This document shows positions 1 to 8,346 of a stretch of 39,027 bases of DNA, one piece after another. Positions within the stretch are counted from its first letter, which is position 1. Every line of letters begins with the position of its first letter. Position numbers and translations under genes: made by a program. Source of the DNA: Deltaproteobacteria bacterium (GTDB taxonomy: Bacteria > Desulfobacterota > Desulfobacteria > Desulfobacterales > JAFDCJ01). A model generated the notes under the pieces. The model made no database searches, was not told the origin of the DNA, and saw nothing but the letters and a program-made list of their open reading frames with translations. The stretch lies in the NCBI GenBank assembly GCA_024277475.1, contig JAJRVC010000730.1, forward strand, positions 1-39,027. The letters run 5' to 3'.

Positions 1-1
1 G

Positions 2-2296
2 CTCGGCAAGTCGTTGGATATCGAAAAATTATGCAATGTGCCCGGGGAAGAAGGGCTTGCCGTAAAGACCTGCCCAATTCTGTGCGGTAAAGAAGGGGTT
101 GAACTCCTCAAAAAAGATATTTCCGAGGAAGGCGTCAATACCCTGGTGATTGCAGCCTGTTCGCGCCGGGTGCTCTATGATGTCTTTCGCTTCGACGGCT
201 GCATCGTGGATCGGGTCAACCTTAGAGAACAGGTGGTATGGTCCCATCCCAGGTCCAAGTATCCGGCCCCCACCGAAGAACAAAAAGATGATGACGAATT
301 TATCGATCACGTTCAGATGATGGCCGAAGATTATCTGAAAATGGGTATGGCCCGGGTGGAAAAAGTTGATTTGCCGGAACCTTATCTGCTTGATACTTTC
401 AGCCGTAAAATACTGGTCATCGGCGGTGGTATTACGGGGATTTCAGCCGCCATCGACGCAGCCAAAACGGGCTACGAGGTAACTATTGTCGAAAAAGAAT
501 CCGTCCTGGGTGGAAACGCTAAAACGTGGCGTAAGCAACTGCCGGGGGCCTATCCCTATGAAAGCCTGATTCCACCGACCGTCGACACTAAAATAAAAGA
601 ACTTGCAAATTACTCCAACATTGTCGTCAAAACGGAGACCGTGGTTGCACGGATTGCGGGCGAACCGGGGGATTTTATCGTAACACTTAAGAATCCGAAT
701 GACAAAACACCGTTTGACGTGCCTTATCCGCTGCCCGATGAGATGAAGATCGATGAAAAGGGCAAGGAACTCAATGCCGAACAGCTCCACGAAAAGTTCA
801 TGGAGTACAACGAAGGCAAGGAAGATATTTTGACCTTTGATCCGGACGGTGAAAAGTTCGGTGCTGTTATCCTGGCGGCCGGATGGCGTCCTTATCAGCC
901 CGAAGAGGGAGAGTTTGGCCATCTTGGTTTTGGTGAAATTGCTGATGTTGTCACCAATTACCAGTTTGAAGAAATTGCCGCCAACGGCAAGATTACACGG
1001 CCTTCGGACGGCCGGGAAGCCAAATCGGTGGTTTTTATCCAGAGCCCCGGCCAGGGAGACGACAAAGACTTTGCCTATGCGGGCGCTGTAACCAGCCTGG
1101 TGGCACTCAAACAGGCCAAGTATGTGCGCGAAGACTTCTCCGACGGAAAAGCTTTCGTTTTTTATCAGCATATGCGCACCCTGGGCCTTACGGAAAATTT
1201 CTATAAAAACATCCAGCAGGATCAAGGCATCTTTTTAACCAAGGGTGAAGTCACCGGTGTTTCCCAAAATGGTGGCGGCCTGATTGTCGAAGCCGAAAAT
1301 ACCCTGCTGGGGGAAAAGGTCCAGGTCAAGGCCGACCTGGTGGTGCTGGCCACCGGTATGGTGCCGGTCACCAAAGACGATCCGGTGATCAATCTCGCAT
1401 ACCGTCAGGGACCGGGATTCCGGGATAATGCGCTTTTTAATGACTATGCCGACTCCAACTTTATCTGTTTCCCTTATGAAACCCAGCGGACCGGTATTTA
1501 TGCCGCCGGCGGCATTCGGCGCAGCATGACGGTTGAAGAATCCATCGAGGATGCAACCGGCGCGGCGCTAAAAGCCATCCAGTGCCTGGAATCAGTTAAC
1601 CGGGGTACTTCGGTCCATCCCAGATCCGGTGATATGACCTTTCCCGACTTTTTTTTCCAGCGCTGTACCCAGTGCAAGCGCTGCACCGAGGAATGTCCTT
1701 TTGGGGCTATTGATGATGATGAGAAGGGAACGCCCAAGCCCAATCCGGCCCGCTGTCGGCGCTGCGGCACTTGCATGGGCTGCTGTCCGGAGCGGATTAT
1801 CAATTTTGTCGATTACAGCATTGACAGTATCGGATCCATGGTCAAGGCCATCGGCGTGCCCTCCGAAGACGATTACGACGAACCGCCGCTGCGGATTCTG
1901 GGACTAGTTTGTGAAAATGATGCTTACCCAGCGCTGGATATTGTCGGGCTGAACCGAATGACGTATTCGGCGGAGGTGCGCATCATTCCGGTCAGATGCC
2001 TGGGGTCCGTCAACGTGATCTGGATTAAGGATGCACTGGCTCAGGGCATGGACGGCGTATTTCTGCTGGGCTGCAAGCACGGCGATGACTACCAGTGCCA
2101 CTTTGTAAAAGGCAGCGAACTGGCCGAAATCCGGATGAAAAAAATCGGTGAGGCTTTGTCGAGTTTAGCGCTGGAAGAAGAGCGGGTTGCCCAGTTCCAG
2201 GTAGCCATCGATGAATATGACAAAATTCCGCAAATCATCGATGATTTTGTGGCCCTGGTAGAAGAGATGGGTCCGAACCCGTTCAAGGGATTCTAA
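2..2296 (+). CDS. qmoB: QmoB, HdrA/MvhD-like flavin and iron-sulfur subunit of the Qmo complex (5' end outside window)
   Basis: Cytoplasmic subunit of the quinone-interacting membrane-bound oxidoreductase, which links menaquinol oxidation to APS reductase in sulfate reducers. The frame is open from base 2, and the visible 764 residues begin inside the N-terminal domain, so the start codon lies upstream. An FAD-binding glycine motif (VIGGGITGIS) lies near residues 135-150. Two ferredoxin motifs follow near residues 550-600: CTQCKRCTEECP and CRRCGTCMGCCP. The C-terminal 130 residues resemble the MvhD domain (VCENDAYPALD, LLGCKHGDDYQCH), as expected for QmoB and not for plain HdrA. qmoC follows on the same strand; qmoA and probably aprBA would be expected upstream. 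A soluble HdrA-MvhD fusion is the alternative, but the adjacent HdrC/HdrE-type gene favours Qmo. Confidence 0.93.
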   Translation, partial: LGKSLDIEKLCNVPGEEGLAVKTCPILCGKEGVELLKKDISEEGVNTLVIAACSRRVLYDVFRFDGCIVDRVNLREQVVWSHPRSKYPAPTEEQKDDDEFIDHVQMMAEDYLKMGMARVEKVDLPEPYLLDTFSRKILVIGGGITGISAAIDAAKTGYEVTIVEKESVLGGNAKTWRKQLPGAYPYESLIPPTVDTKIKELANYSNIVVKTETVVARIAGEPGDFIVTLKNPNDKTPFDVPYPLPDEMKIDEKGKELNAEQLHEKFMEYNEGKEDILTFDPDGEKFGAVILAAGWRPYQPEEGEFGHLGFGEIADVVTNYQFEEIAANGKITRPSDGREAKSVVFIQSPGQGDDKDFAYAGAVTSLVALKQAKYVREDFSDGKAFVFYQHMRTLGLTENFYKNIQQDQGIFLTKGEVTGVSQNGGGLIVEAENTLLGEKVQVKADLVVLATGMVPVTKDDPVINLAYRQGPGFRDNALFNDYADSNFICFPYETQRTGIYAAGGIRRSMTVEESIEDATGAALKAIQCLESVNRGTSVHPRSGDMTFPDFFFQRCTQCKRCTEECPFGAIDDDEKGTPKPNPARCRRCGTCMGCCPERIINFVDYSIDSIGSMVKAIGVPSEDDYDEPPLRILGLVCENDAYPALDIVGLNRMTYSAEVRIIPVRCLGSVNVIWIKDALAQGMDGVFLLGCKHGDDYQCHFVKGSELAEIRMKKIGEALSSLALEEERVAQFQVAIDEYDKIPQIIDDFVALVEEMGPNPFKGF

Positions 2297-2340
2297 GGAA
2301 TGACAAATGATGAATGACGATTTAAAAGAAGCTGTTTTCT

Positions 2341-2375
2341 TCAATATTCAATCGTCAATATTCATTCTTCAATAT
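2341..2375 (+). repeat. Three 14-nt-spaced copies of TCAATAT ahead of qmoC
   Basis: TCAATATTCA occurs at 2341-2350 and 2355-2364, and TCAATAT again at 2369-2375, giving a regular 14-base period that ends just before the qmoC ribosome binding site. It is AT-rich and could be a small intergenic repeat or a regulatory array. No known binding motif was recognised. Confidence 0.6.
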
Positions 2376-2391
2376 CATGGGAGGTAGTAAT

Positions 2392-3549
2392 ATGGCAGAA
2401 ACATACCTTATTGAGCCTGATTTAGATTTTATCAGGGAAGTGGGAGCACTGGGCGGCGAAGATTTAAAAAAGTGCTACCAGTGTGCCACCTGCTCGGTGG
2501 CCTGTCCCATATCGCCGGACACCAGACCGTTTCCCCGCAAGGAAATGATTGCAGCGTCCTGGGGACTGAAAGACAAACTGGTAGGCAACGCCGACATCTG
2601 GTTGTGCCACAATTGCGGCGATTGTTCCACCCTCTGCCCGCGGGAGGCCAAACCGGGCGATGTCCTGACAGCCTTGCGTGCGTATACGATTTCAGAGTAT
2701 GCCCAGCCGAAAGTATTGGCCAGGGCGCTGAAAGACCCTAAAAAACTCCCTATTCTGATCGCGATCCCGGCGATCCTTTTTCTGGTGATCGGAACTATTA
2801 CCGGGCTGCTGGATTTTACACCGGATACCAGCGAAGGCATCAAACACTGGAAATTTTTCTCCACCTGGCTGGTAGATATTCATATGGTGCCGGCCGCCAT
2901 TTTTATGGTCACCGTGTTTGCACTGGGCCTCAAACGGTTCCTGGCTGATATCCACCAAAATGCGCTGGTGGAGGGTAAGACTACCAAAGAGAAAATCGAA
3001 CCGGTCGGATTTCTAATGGCTTTTGTTCGTATCATCCCGACCATCCTGACCCACAATAAGTTTTCCGAATGCGAGGAAAACAAAGACCGTCAGATTGCCC
3101 ATTTGCTGATGCTAAGCGGGTTTATCGGGCTGTTTATCGTAACCAGCATTGTTTTTGTCATGATTTACGGATCCTATTTGCTGCCCAACGGGCCCATACA
3201 CGGCCCCTGGTCCCAGCTGAATCCCATCAAATGGCTGGCAAACATTGCCGGTGTTGCCCTGATTGTCGGCACCAGCCTGATGATAAAAAATCGCAGTGCA
3301 AAAAAAGATCAAACCTCCGGCTACTTTGACTGGTATCTGATCTATCTTGCCTTCGGCCTGGGTGTCACGGGTATGGGTGCCGAGCTGACGCGACTGGCCG
3401 ACTGGGCCTTTATTTCTTTTCTGATATACTATATTCACCTGATATTCGTTTTTTGCATGCTGGCATACCTTCCGTTTTCAAAGATGGCCCATTTGGTTTA
3501 CCGCACGGTGGCTATGGCGTACAATGAGTATGCGGAGCGGAATTTTTAA
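2392..3549 (+). CDS. qmoC: QmoC, membrane subunit with HdrC-like ferredoxin and HdrE-like cytochrome domains
   Basis: Membrane subunit that exchanges electrons between the quinone pool and the cytoplasmic Qmo subunits. The N-terminal HdrC-like domain has two cluster motifs, CYQCATCSVACP and CHNCGDCSTLCP, in the first 90 residues. The remainder carries several hydrophobic helices (for example ILIAIPAILFLVIG and a C-terminal FISFLIYYIHLIFVFCMLAY), matching the HdrE/NarI-like half of QmoC. The start is placed at 2392, because the earlier in-frame ATG at 2377 overlaps a GGAGGT ribosome binding site (2380-2385) that sits 6 bases before ATGGCAGAA. This gives 385 residues, a usual QmoC length. It is separated from qmoB by 95 bases and followed by a terminator, so it is probably the last gene of the operon. 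Confidence 0.94.
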   Translation: MAETYLIEPDLDFIREVGALGGEDLKKCYQCATCSVACPISPDTRPFPRKEMIAASWGLKDKLVGNADIWLCHNCGDCSTLCPREAKPGDVLTALRAYTISEYAQPKVLARALKDPKKLPILIAIPAILFLVIGTITGLLDFTPDTSEGIKHWKFFSTWLVDIHMVPAAIFMVTVFALGLKRFLADIHQNALVEGKTTKEKIEPVGFLMAFVRIIPTILTHNKFSECEENKDRQIAHLLMLSGFIGLFIVTSIVFVMIYGSYLLPNGPIHGPWSQLNPIKWLANIAGVALIVGTSLMIKNRSAKKDQTSGYFDWYLIYLAFGLGVTGMGAELTRLADWAFISFLIYYIHLIFVFCMLAYLPFSKMAHLVYRTVAMAYNEYAERNF

Positions 3550-3581
3550 ATTACCTAAAATCCGGATAAACCGGAAAAAAT

Positions 3582-3606
3582 AGCCACAAAGGCACCAAGA
3601 CACAAA
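3582..3606. repeat. Intergenic repeat of the CCACAAAGGCACCAAGACAC type
   Basis: The string GCCACAAAGGCACCAAGACA lies in the 264-base gap after qmoC. A degenerate relative (CCGCAAAAAGGCACAAAAAACAC) lies at about 36176-36198 in the dctP-dctQ gap. From memory, similar strings are dispersed in many deltaproteobacterial intergenic regions. No function is known to me. Confidence 0.45.
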
Positions 3607-3718
3607 CAATAGATGTTTATTATTAATTAGACTTCGTGTGGTGGCGAAAATGTTTTGTTAGAAAAATCCCTTGCGAACATGATGTGATTTGAACAAATAG
3701 GGCCTAAAATCAAAAAGA

Positions 3719-3746
3719 GGGAAGCTTTATCGGCTTCCCTTTTTTA
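3719..3746 (+). terminator. Rho-independent terminator of the qmo operon
   Basis: The stem GGGAAGC / GCTTCCC has a 7-base loop and is followed directly by six T residues. It lies 170 bases after qmoC and before the next gene, so it probably ends the qmo transcript. Confidence 0.85.
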
Positions 3747-3813
3747 ATTTATTGATTAATTTCACTATTATGATAACTTTCTTTCATTCTGGTGTAACAT
3801 AGCTGGATTTCCC

Positions 3814-4275
3814 ATGGGGCGGTTTTGCATGGCAGACGAGAAAGCAATTTTTCCTCTCTTAAGTACGAAGCTGAACCGGCCACCGATTACGGGGGTTCAT
3901 GTGCCTCGACTGCGGTTGCTGGAAAGGCTTAATCGGCGCTTTCAAAGGCCTTTGACCCTGATCTCGGCCTCGGCCGGTTACGGCAAAAGCATACTGGCGA
4001 GCAGCTGGTTGGAACGGTGCAATTATCCAAATGCCTGGTTGTCTCTGGACGAAAATGACAATGACCTGCGCACATTCGCGGCTTACTTTATGGCATCTGT
4101 TCGAAGCATCTACTCCGCGGTTGTAGGTAAAGTCAACTCAATGTCGAGCGCCAATACGCTTCCTTCCCCGAACGCTATTGCTCACACTCTACGATATTGC
4201 TGCAAGCATTGCGACCTGCTTGGAGATCAAGTCTCCCTCGGGTTTCCGTGGGCATACCTCTGGTCGAGGTGTTGA
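3814..4275 (+). pseudogene. Truncated MalT/LuxR-type ATPase N-terminus
   Basis: The first 120 or so residues match the start of large MalT-like LuxR-family regulators: LLSTKLNRPP near the N-terminus, PRLRLLERLNR, a P-loop SASAGYGKS, then AWLSLDENDNDLRTFAAYF. Full-length members have about 850-900 residues with TPR and a C-terminal LuxR helix-turn-helix. Here the family similarity stops near SPNAIAHTL, and a short unrelated tail leads to a stop at 4275. No continuation was seen in the other frames downstream. The ATG at 3829 (MADEKAIF) is an alternative start; neither has an obvious ribosome binding site. It is best read as a truncated remnant, although a short expressed ATP-binding fragment cannot be excluded. 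Confidence 0.7.
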
Positions 4276-4543
4276 AGGGCAAGTGAGGAGCTATCTGACA
4301 AGTTTAACAAATCTGAACAACAACGAAGTTGATTAATTCATATGGGTGATGATGGTAAATTTAATCTTGCTGCTCAATTTCAGGAGAGGAATAAAAACAA
4401 GAAGAGACCCGTCAAATAATCGTTGCTGCGATAGCAGAGACAATCCCCGGTTCTGGATTGAAGGTCGCAGTTGGTGGTGCCGCCAAAGTTGAAACGACGA
4501 GTGAACGCCACGATAAGATCAAAATTTAAAAAGGAGAAAACCC
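4276..4543. other. Gap between the LuxR relic and the MscS gene
   Basis: No gene or stable hairpin was recognised here. A ribosome binding site AAGGAG at 4531-4536 serves the next gene. The rest may be decayed coding DNA belonging to the relic upstream. Confidence 0.4.
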
Positions 4544-6862
4544 ATGAAAGGTCATCGATGGAAACTAATTCTATTTTGTTTGTTCTTTATGCTGGGCATG
4601 TATTTACTGCCGCCGACCTTTCAGGCACTGGCGCAGGACACCCGGGCGGCTCAACCCGACTCCCAGGTAGAACCCAAGTCTTCCGCGGAGGTAGATAGTT
4701 ATCTCGCCGCTATGAGTGATGAGCAGGTCAGACAGGCCTATGCTCAAAAATTGAAACAGGACGCGGAAAAGCAGCCTGGCTCCACGCCGGCGTCGCAGAA
4801 AGGACGTCCGGTGAATAAAGTCATGGACAGGTTTTATGGGGCGGCCCGGGCCGCAGGGGCTGTTCTAAAACGTATCGGCAGCATTTTCAGCGGAGAGGAT
4901 AGCAGCGCCGTTCAGGGAGGCAATACGGTCGCGAAGCTATCGGCTGGAAAGGGGGCCCCTTATCTTTTGGGCACCCTGGCGGGTTTGGCTGTCATCATTG
5001 CCCTGGGGTTGGTTTTGCGCTGGCTGTTTTTACGAAACACCGCCGACATCCGGAAAAACCTGATCAAGGCCGTGCGATTGGGAAAATTACAATTTTTCGG
5101 ACGGCTCCTTTCACGCATACTGCTGGATGCAATCGGCATCGGTGTTTATATTCTGACCACATTTATTCTCTTTGTATTGATCTACCGGCAGGGGCAACCG
5201 AGTTATGATATTGTTTCCATCTACCTGATTGTCAGCTATTACAACATGGCTTTCATCTTTGGGGCCGGCATCATATTTTCCCCCAAATCCGCTTCGCTGC
5301 GCTTATTCCCGATGAAGGACCGCGATGCCTCTTTTTTGTATAATTGGGTTGTTCGCATCGTATTGCTTGTTGGGATCTTCGTCGGAGCCAGTTTAATCTT
5401 TCGAAATTTTGATGTCAGCAGGCAGTTATACCTGACGATGTTCAGCTTATCCGGGGTCGTCGTTATTTTAGCCCTTCTGGTCATGATCTGGCAAAGTCGT
5501 AAAAGAGTCCGCCAGGCGATCCTGGCCGACGATGTCGATCAGGAAGCAGGGGCAGGTCCCCTGCGAACGGCTTTTGCCCGAAACTGGCATTATTTTGCTA
5601 TCCTTTTCGTTCTGGTAGCAGGCGGGACCTGGGTTGCCAAGGCACTTAATGACGAAAACGTAACGGTGGTGAATCTGATTATCAGCATCTTTTTAATTCC
5701 TATTGTTATCGGCGTGGATCAGTGGGTCCAGCGCTTATTGAAAATCGCCTCGGGTGAATCCCGTGAAACCATTGATTTAAGCGACGATGCGTCGCCGCAA
5801 TCCGAGGAACAGCCGCAACCTGACGGCAAAATGGATATCGCGAATTGGGTCCCGCTGATTCGACGGTTTTTCCGGATATTCTTGGTTGTCTTTCTTTTCT
5901 TCGGCTCTTTGAGACTGTGGGGCATTGACATTGCGGTGGGCCGCATGTTTACCCGCAGTGCCTTGAGTATTTTGCTGATCCTGCTGCTCAGCTTTATCAC
6001 CTGGCAGCTGATCAAGGCTAGAATCGATCAAAAAATCAAAGAGGAAATGCCCGATGATGACGGGGAAGCCGAGGAGGGTGGTGCCGGCGGCTCCCGCATG
6101 GGGACCCTGCTGGTGTTGCTGCGTAAGTTTGTGTTTACCGTCATGTTTGTCCTCGTCGCCCTGATCATTCTGGCGTCTTTGGGTGTCAACATCGGTCCGT
6201 TGATTGCCGGCGCCGGCGTCTTCGGCCTGGCCCTCGGGTTTGGTGCCCAGACATTGGTAAAAGATATCATCTCGGGGGTGTTCTTTCTGATCGATGATGC
6301 CTTCCGGGTGGGCGACTTTATAGAAACGGGCGGTACGAAAGGTTCGGTGGAACACATATCCTTGCGCTCGTTGAGGCTTCGCAACGCCCGGGGCCCGGTG
6401 CATACCATCCCCTTCGGCGACATGGGGACCGTAACCAATATGAGCCGTGACTATATCATTACCAAGCTTGATTTTCGTGTTCGTTATGACACCAATGTGG
6501 ATAAGGTCCGGAAAATTATCAAAAAGATTAACATAGAAATATCAAAAGACCCGGAAATGGGACCCAATCTGCTGGACAAGATTAAGTCCCAGGGGGTCAA
6601 ACAATTGGACGACTCCGCCATGATCATGCGCTTGAAGTTCAAGACGATTCCCGGAGAGCAATTTGTCATTCGACGCGAGGTGTACCGGATGATACAGGAA
6701 TCTTTCAGGGAAAACGGCATCGAATTTGCTCATCGCGATGTGACGGTTTACCTGCCACCGGGAGAAGAAGCCGGAGGACCTGATAAAAAAGCTGCCATAG
6801 CCGGTGCTGCAGCGGCTGCCGCAGCCGCACAGGCGGAAGCGGAACAAAAAAAGCCTGCATAA
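4544..6862 (+). CDS. Large MscS-family mechanosensitive ion channel
   Basis: Inner-membrane channel that would open under membrane tension to release solutes during hypo-osmotic shock. The 772-residue product starts with a signal peptide (about residues 1-31, ending in LAQ) and a polar, probably periplasmic segment. About eight or more hydrophobic helices follow. The conserved MscS pore helix and beta domain lie near residues 548-640, with GPLIAGAGVFGLALGFGAQ, the KDIISG segment and FRVGDFIE visible. A cytoplasmic alpha/beta domain follows. The C-terminus is alanine-rich and acidic. The length and extra helices resemble the MscK/YbdG/YnaI group rather than the short MscS of about 290 residues. 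AAGGAG lies 7 bases before the start. It stands alone, 91 bases before a PAS-phosphatase gene on the same strand. Confidence 0.9.
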   Translation: MKGHRWKLILFCLFFMLGMYLLPPTFQALAQDTRAAQPDSQVEPKSSAEVDSYLAAMSDEQVRQAYAQKLKQDAEKQPGSTPASQKGRPVNKVMDRFYGAARAAGAVLKRIGSIFSGEDSSAVQGGNTVAKLSAGKGAPYLLGTLAGLAVIIALGLVLRWLFLRNTADIRKNLIKAVRLGKLQFFGRLLSRILLDAIGIGVYILTTFILFVLIYRQGQPSYDIVSIYLIVSYYNMAFIFGAGIIFSPKSASLRLFPMKDRDASFLYNWVVRIVLLVGIFVGASLIFRNFDVSRQLYLTMFSLSGVVVILALLVMIWQSRKRVRQAILADDVDQEAGAGPLRTAFARNWHYFAILFVLVAGGTWVAKALNDENVTVVNLIISIFLIPIVIGVDQWVQRLLKIASGESRETIDLSDDASPQSEEQPQPDGKMDIANWVPLIRRFFRIFLVVFLFFGSLRLWGIDIAVGRMFTRSALSILLILLLSFITWQLIKARIDQKIKEEMPDDDGEAEEGGAGGSRMGTLLVLLRKFVFTVMFVLVALIILASLGVNIGPLIAGAGVFGLALGFGAQTLVKDIISGVFFLIDDAFRVGDFIETGGTKGSVEHISLRSLRLRNARGPVHTIPFGDMGTVTNMSRDYIITKLDFRVRYDTNVDKVRKIIKKINIEISKDPEMGPNLLDKIKSQGVKQLDDSAMIMRLKFKTIPGEQFVIRREVYRMIQESFRENGIEFAHRDVTVYLPPGEEAGGPDKKAAIAGAAAAAAAAQAEAEQKKPA

Positions 6863-6953
6863 ATAAAATAGATTGTTAAAGAGTACCCCGGTATTTTGAG
6901 ACCTGCTAAATTCAGTTAAATCTTAAATCACTATGGGTCTTAGGGAATAATTT

Positions 6954-8066
6954 ATGAATGACTTGCTCATTTCAGCCGAAAAAATACTCGATTGCCTAAC
7001 CGACGGTGTTTACGTGTGTGACCGCGACCGTCGGATTGTGTATTGGAATCAATCTGCAGAACGAATCACCGGATGGCGATCTGAGGATGTCGTGGGCCGT
7101 GCATGCCGGGAAGGCATCCTTAATCACATAGATAAGGACGGGCACCAGTTATGCGGCGAAGAGTATTGCCCATTGCATCGTGCCATGATCACAGGTGTCA
7201 CCACCAACGTGCCCATCATCGTTTTTGCACTTTGCAGGGATGGCCGTAGAGTTCCCACCCAGGTCACCACAGCACCGTTTCGTAATGAGGCGGGTGAAGT
7301 CATTGGTGCTGTGGAAACCTTTCGTGATGTATCACCCATGCTGGTTGACCTTGAACGTGCTCAAAAAATCCAGCGCCAGGCCCTACAGCAGGATCTGCCT
7401 GAAGACCCGCGCTTGCGGTTTTCAACATTTTACATGTCGTATGATATCGTAGGCGGCGACTATTATGCCATCCAACAGCTCGACGAGGACCGATATGGAT
7501 TTCTGCTTGCAGATATGGAAGGGCATGGCGTAGCCGCAGCTTTGTACGCCATGCATTTAAGCATCCTTTGGAACCGGCATTACCGGCTGTTAAGAAACCC
7601 GGCAGAGTTTGCAGCTGTGGTAAACGAAGATCTTGTTAAAATATTTGGTAGTGTCGTTACCTTTGCAACGGCAATGTGCGGCATTATCGATGCTCGTGCA
7701 GGCACGCTCTGTTTCACAGGGGCCGGCGGTCCGACACCGCTGATCATCCATAAAAACTGGAGTGTCGAAGAACCAAAATCTACCGGTCCGCCTTTAGGAG
7801 TCATGCAGGATTTTCCCTACAAGGAGAAAATAGCGAAACTGGAACCCGGCGACTCAATCCTCTTGTTCAGTGACGGTGCTATCGAGATACAAGACGCCCG
7901 CAATGAGTGGCTTGGCGTCAAAGGATTTGTACAAATCTTAAAAAGCCTCGACTACCCTAAAATCTCTCTCAGCATGGGTACCTTGGAAGAGAAGTTATTG
8001 ATGTTTTCAAACGATATCCGGCTTCAGGATGATATAACCATTATTGAAGTGCGCTACTTCGGTTAA
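6954..8066 (+). CDS. PAS domain-PP2C (SpoIIE/RsbU-like) serine phosphatase
   Basis: Signalling phosphatase of the type that dephosphorylates anti-sigma-factor antagonists (STAS proteins). Residues 5-125 form a PAS domain (DGVYVCDRDRRIVYWNQSAE, then ITGW). It contains cysteines (ACREGIL, LCGEEYCPLHR) like those in PAS-SpoIIE proteins of other deltaproteobacteria. Residues 150-370 form the SpoIIE-type PP2C domain, with metal-binding acidic motifs GGDYYA, ADMEGHGVAAAL, LFSDGA and a terminal QDDITIIEVR. All expected aspartates are present, so it is probably active. No sigma factor or STAS gene lies nearby, so the partner is unknown. The 91-base gap after the channel gene could allow cotranscription. 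It converges on the sigma54 regulator gene across a shared terminator. Confidence 0.88.
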   Translation: MNDLLISAEKILDCLTDGVYVCDRDRRIVYWNQSAERITGWRSEDVVGRACREGILNHIDKDGHQLCGEEYCPLHRAMITGVTTNVPIIVFALCRDGRRVPTQVTTAPFRNEAGEVIGAVETFRDVSPMLVDLERAQKIQRQALQQDLPEDPRLRFSTFYMSYDIVGGDYYAIQQLDEDRYGFLLADMEGHGVAAALYAMHLSILWNRHYRLLRNPAEFAAVVNEDLVKIFGSVVTFATAMCGIIDARAGTLCFTGAGGPTPLIIHKNWSVEEPKSTGPPLGVMQDFPYKEKIAKLEPGDSILLFSDGAIEIQDARNEWLGVKGFVQILKSLDYPKISLSMGTLEEKLLMFSNDIRLQDDITIIEVRYFG

Positions 8067-8156
8067 CCGGACAGGACGAAAAACGGGTTCGGTGTCGGCT
8101 CCGACTTCACCTGGGAGACGCTTGGTGCGATGAGCTATCGTTTCCGCCTGTTCAGT

Positions 8157-8189
8157 AAAAAAGGGAGCGCCTTGGGGGCAGCTCCCTTT
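8157..8189. terminator. Bidirectional terminator, identical to the one after sat
   Basis: The stem GGGAGC / GCTCCC is flanked by six A on the left and three T on the right. It lies between convergent genes and has its best T-tract in the minus direction. The whole 33-base unit is identical to 22955-22987. Confidence 0.8.
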
Positions 8190-8346
8190 ATAGTCTGAAT
8201 CTTAAAATATGCTGTTTCAACAGCGGATCCGCCAGGATGTAGCCGGCCTCCTCCTTGTAAACAACGGTCTCGTTCTCGAGTTTCATCATTATTTTCCGAA
8301 CACCGGGTGCTGTCAAATTGATGCTTTTTATGTGTCGCTCGATTTC
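8188..8346 (-). pseudogene. In-frame remnant resembling the C-terminal winged helix of an AAA ATPase
   Basis: Directly after the TAA of the sigma54 regulator, the same frame stays open for 52 more codons and ends at 8188 inside the terminator unit. The reading includes NLTAPGVRKIMMKLENE, VVYKEEAGYILADPLLKQ and HILRF. This resembles the last helix-turn-helix of archaeal-type AAA ATPases, which often end in YxLxDPLF. No ribosome binding site or full-length start is present, so it is probably a fused or leftover 3' end and not a gene. The family match is from memory and weak. Confidence 0.35.

Noticed and set aside
5777..6438. Two long minus-strand readings opposite the MscS gene
   Set aside because: They are antisense to the conserved MscS domain and lack family motifs or ribosome binding sites.
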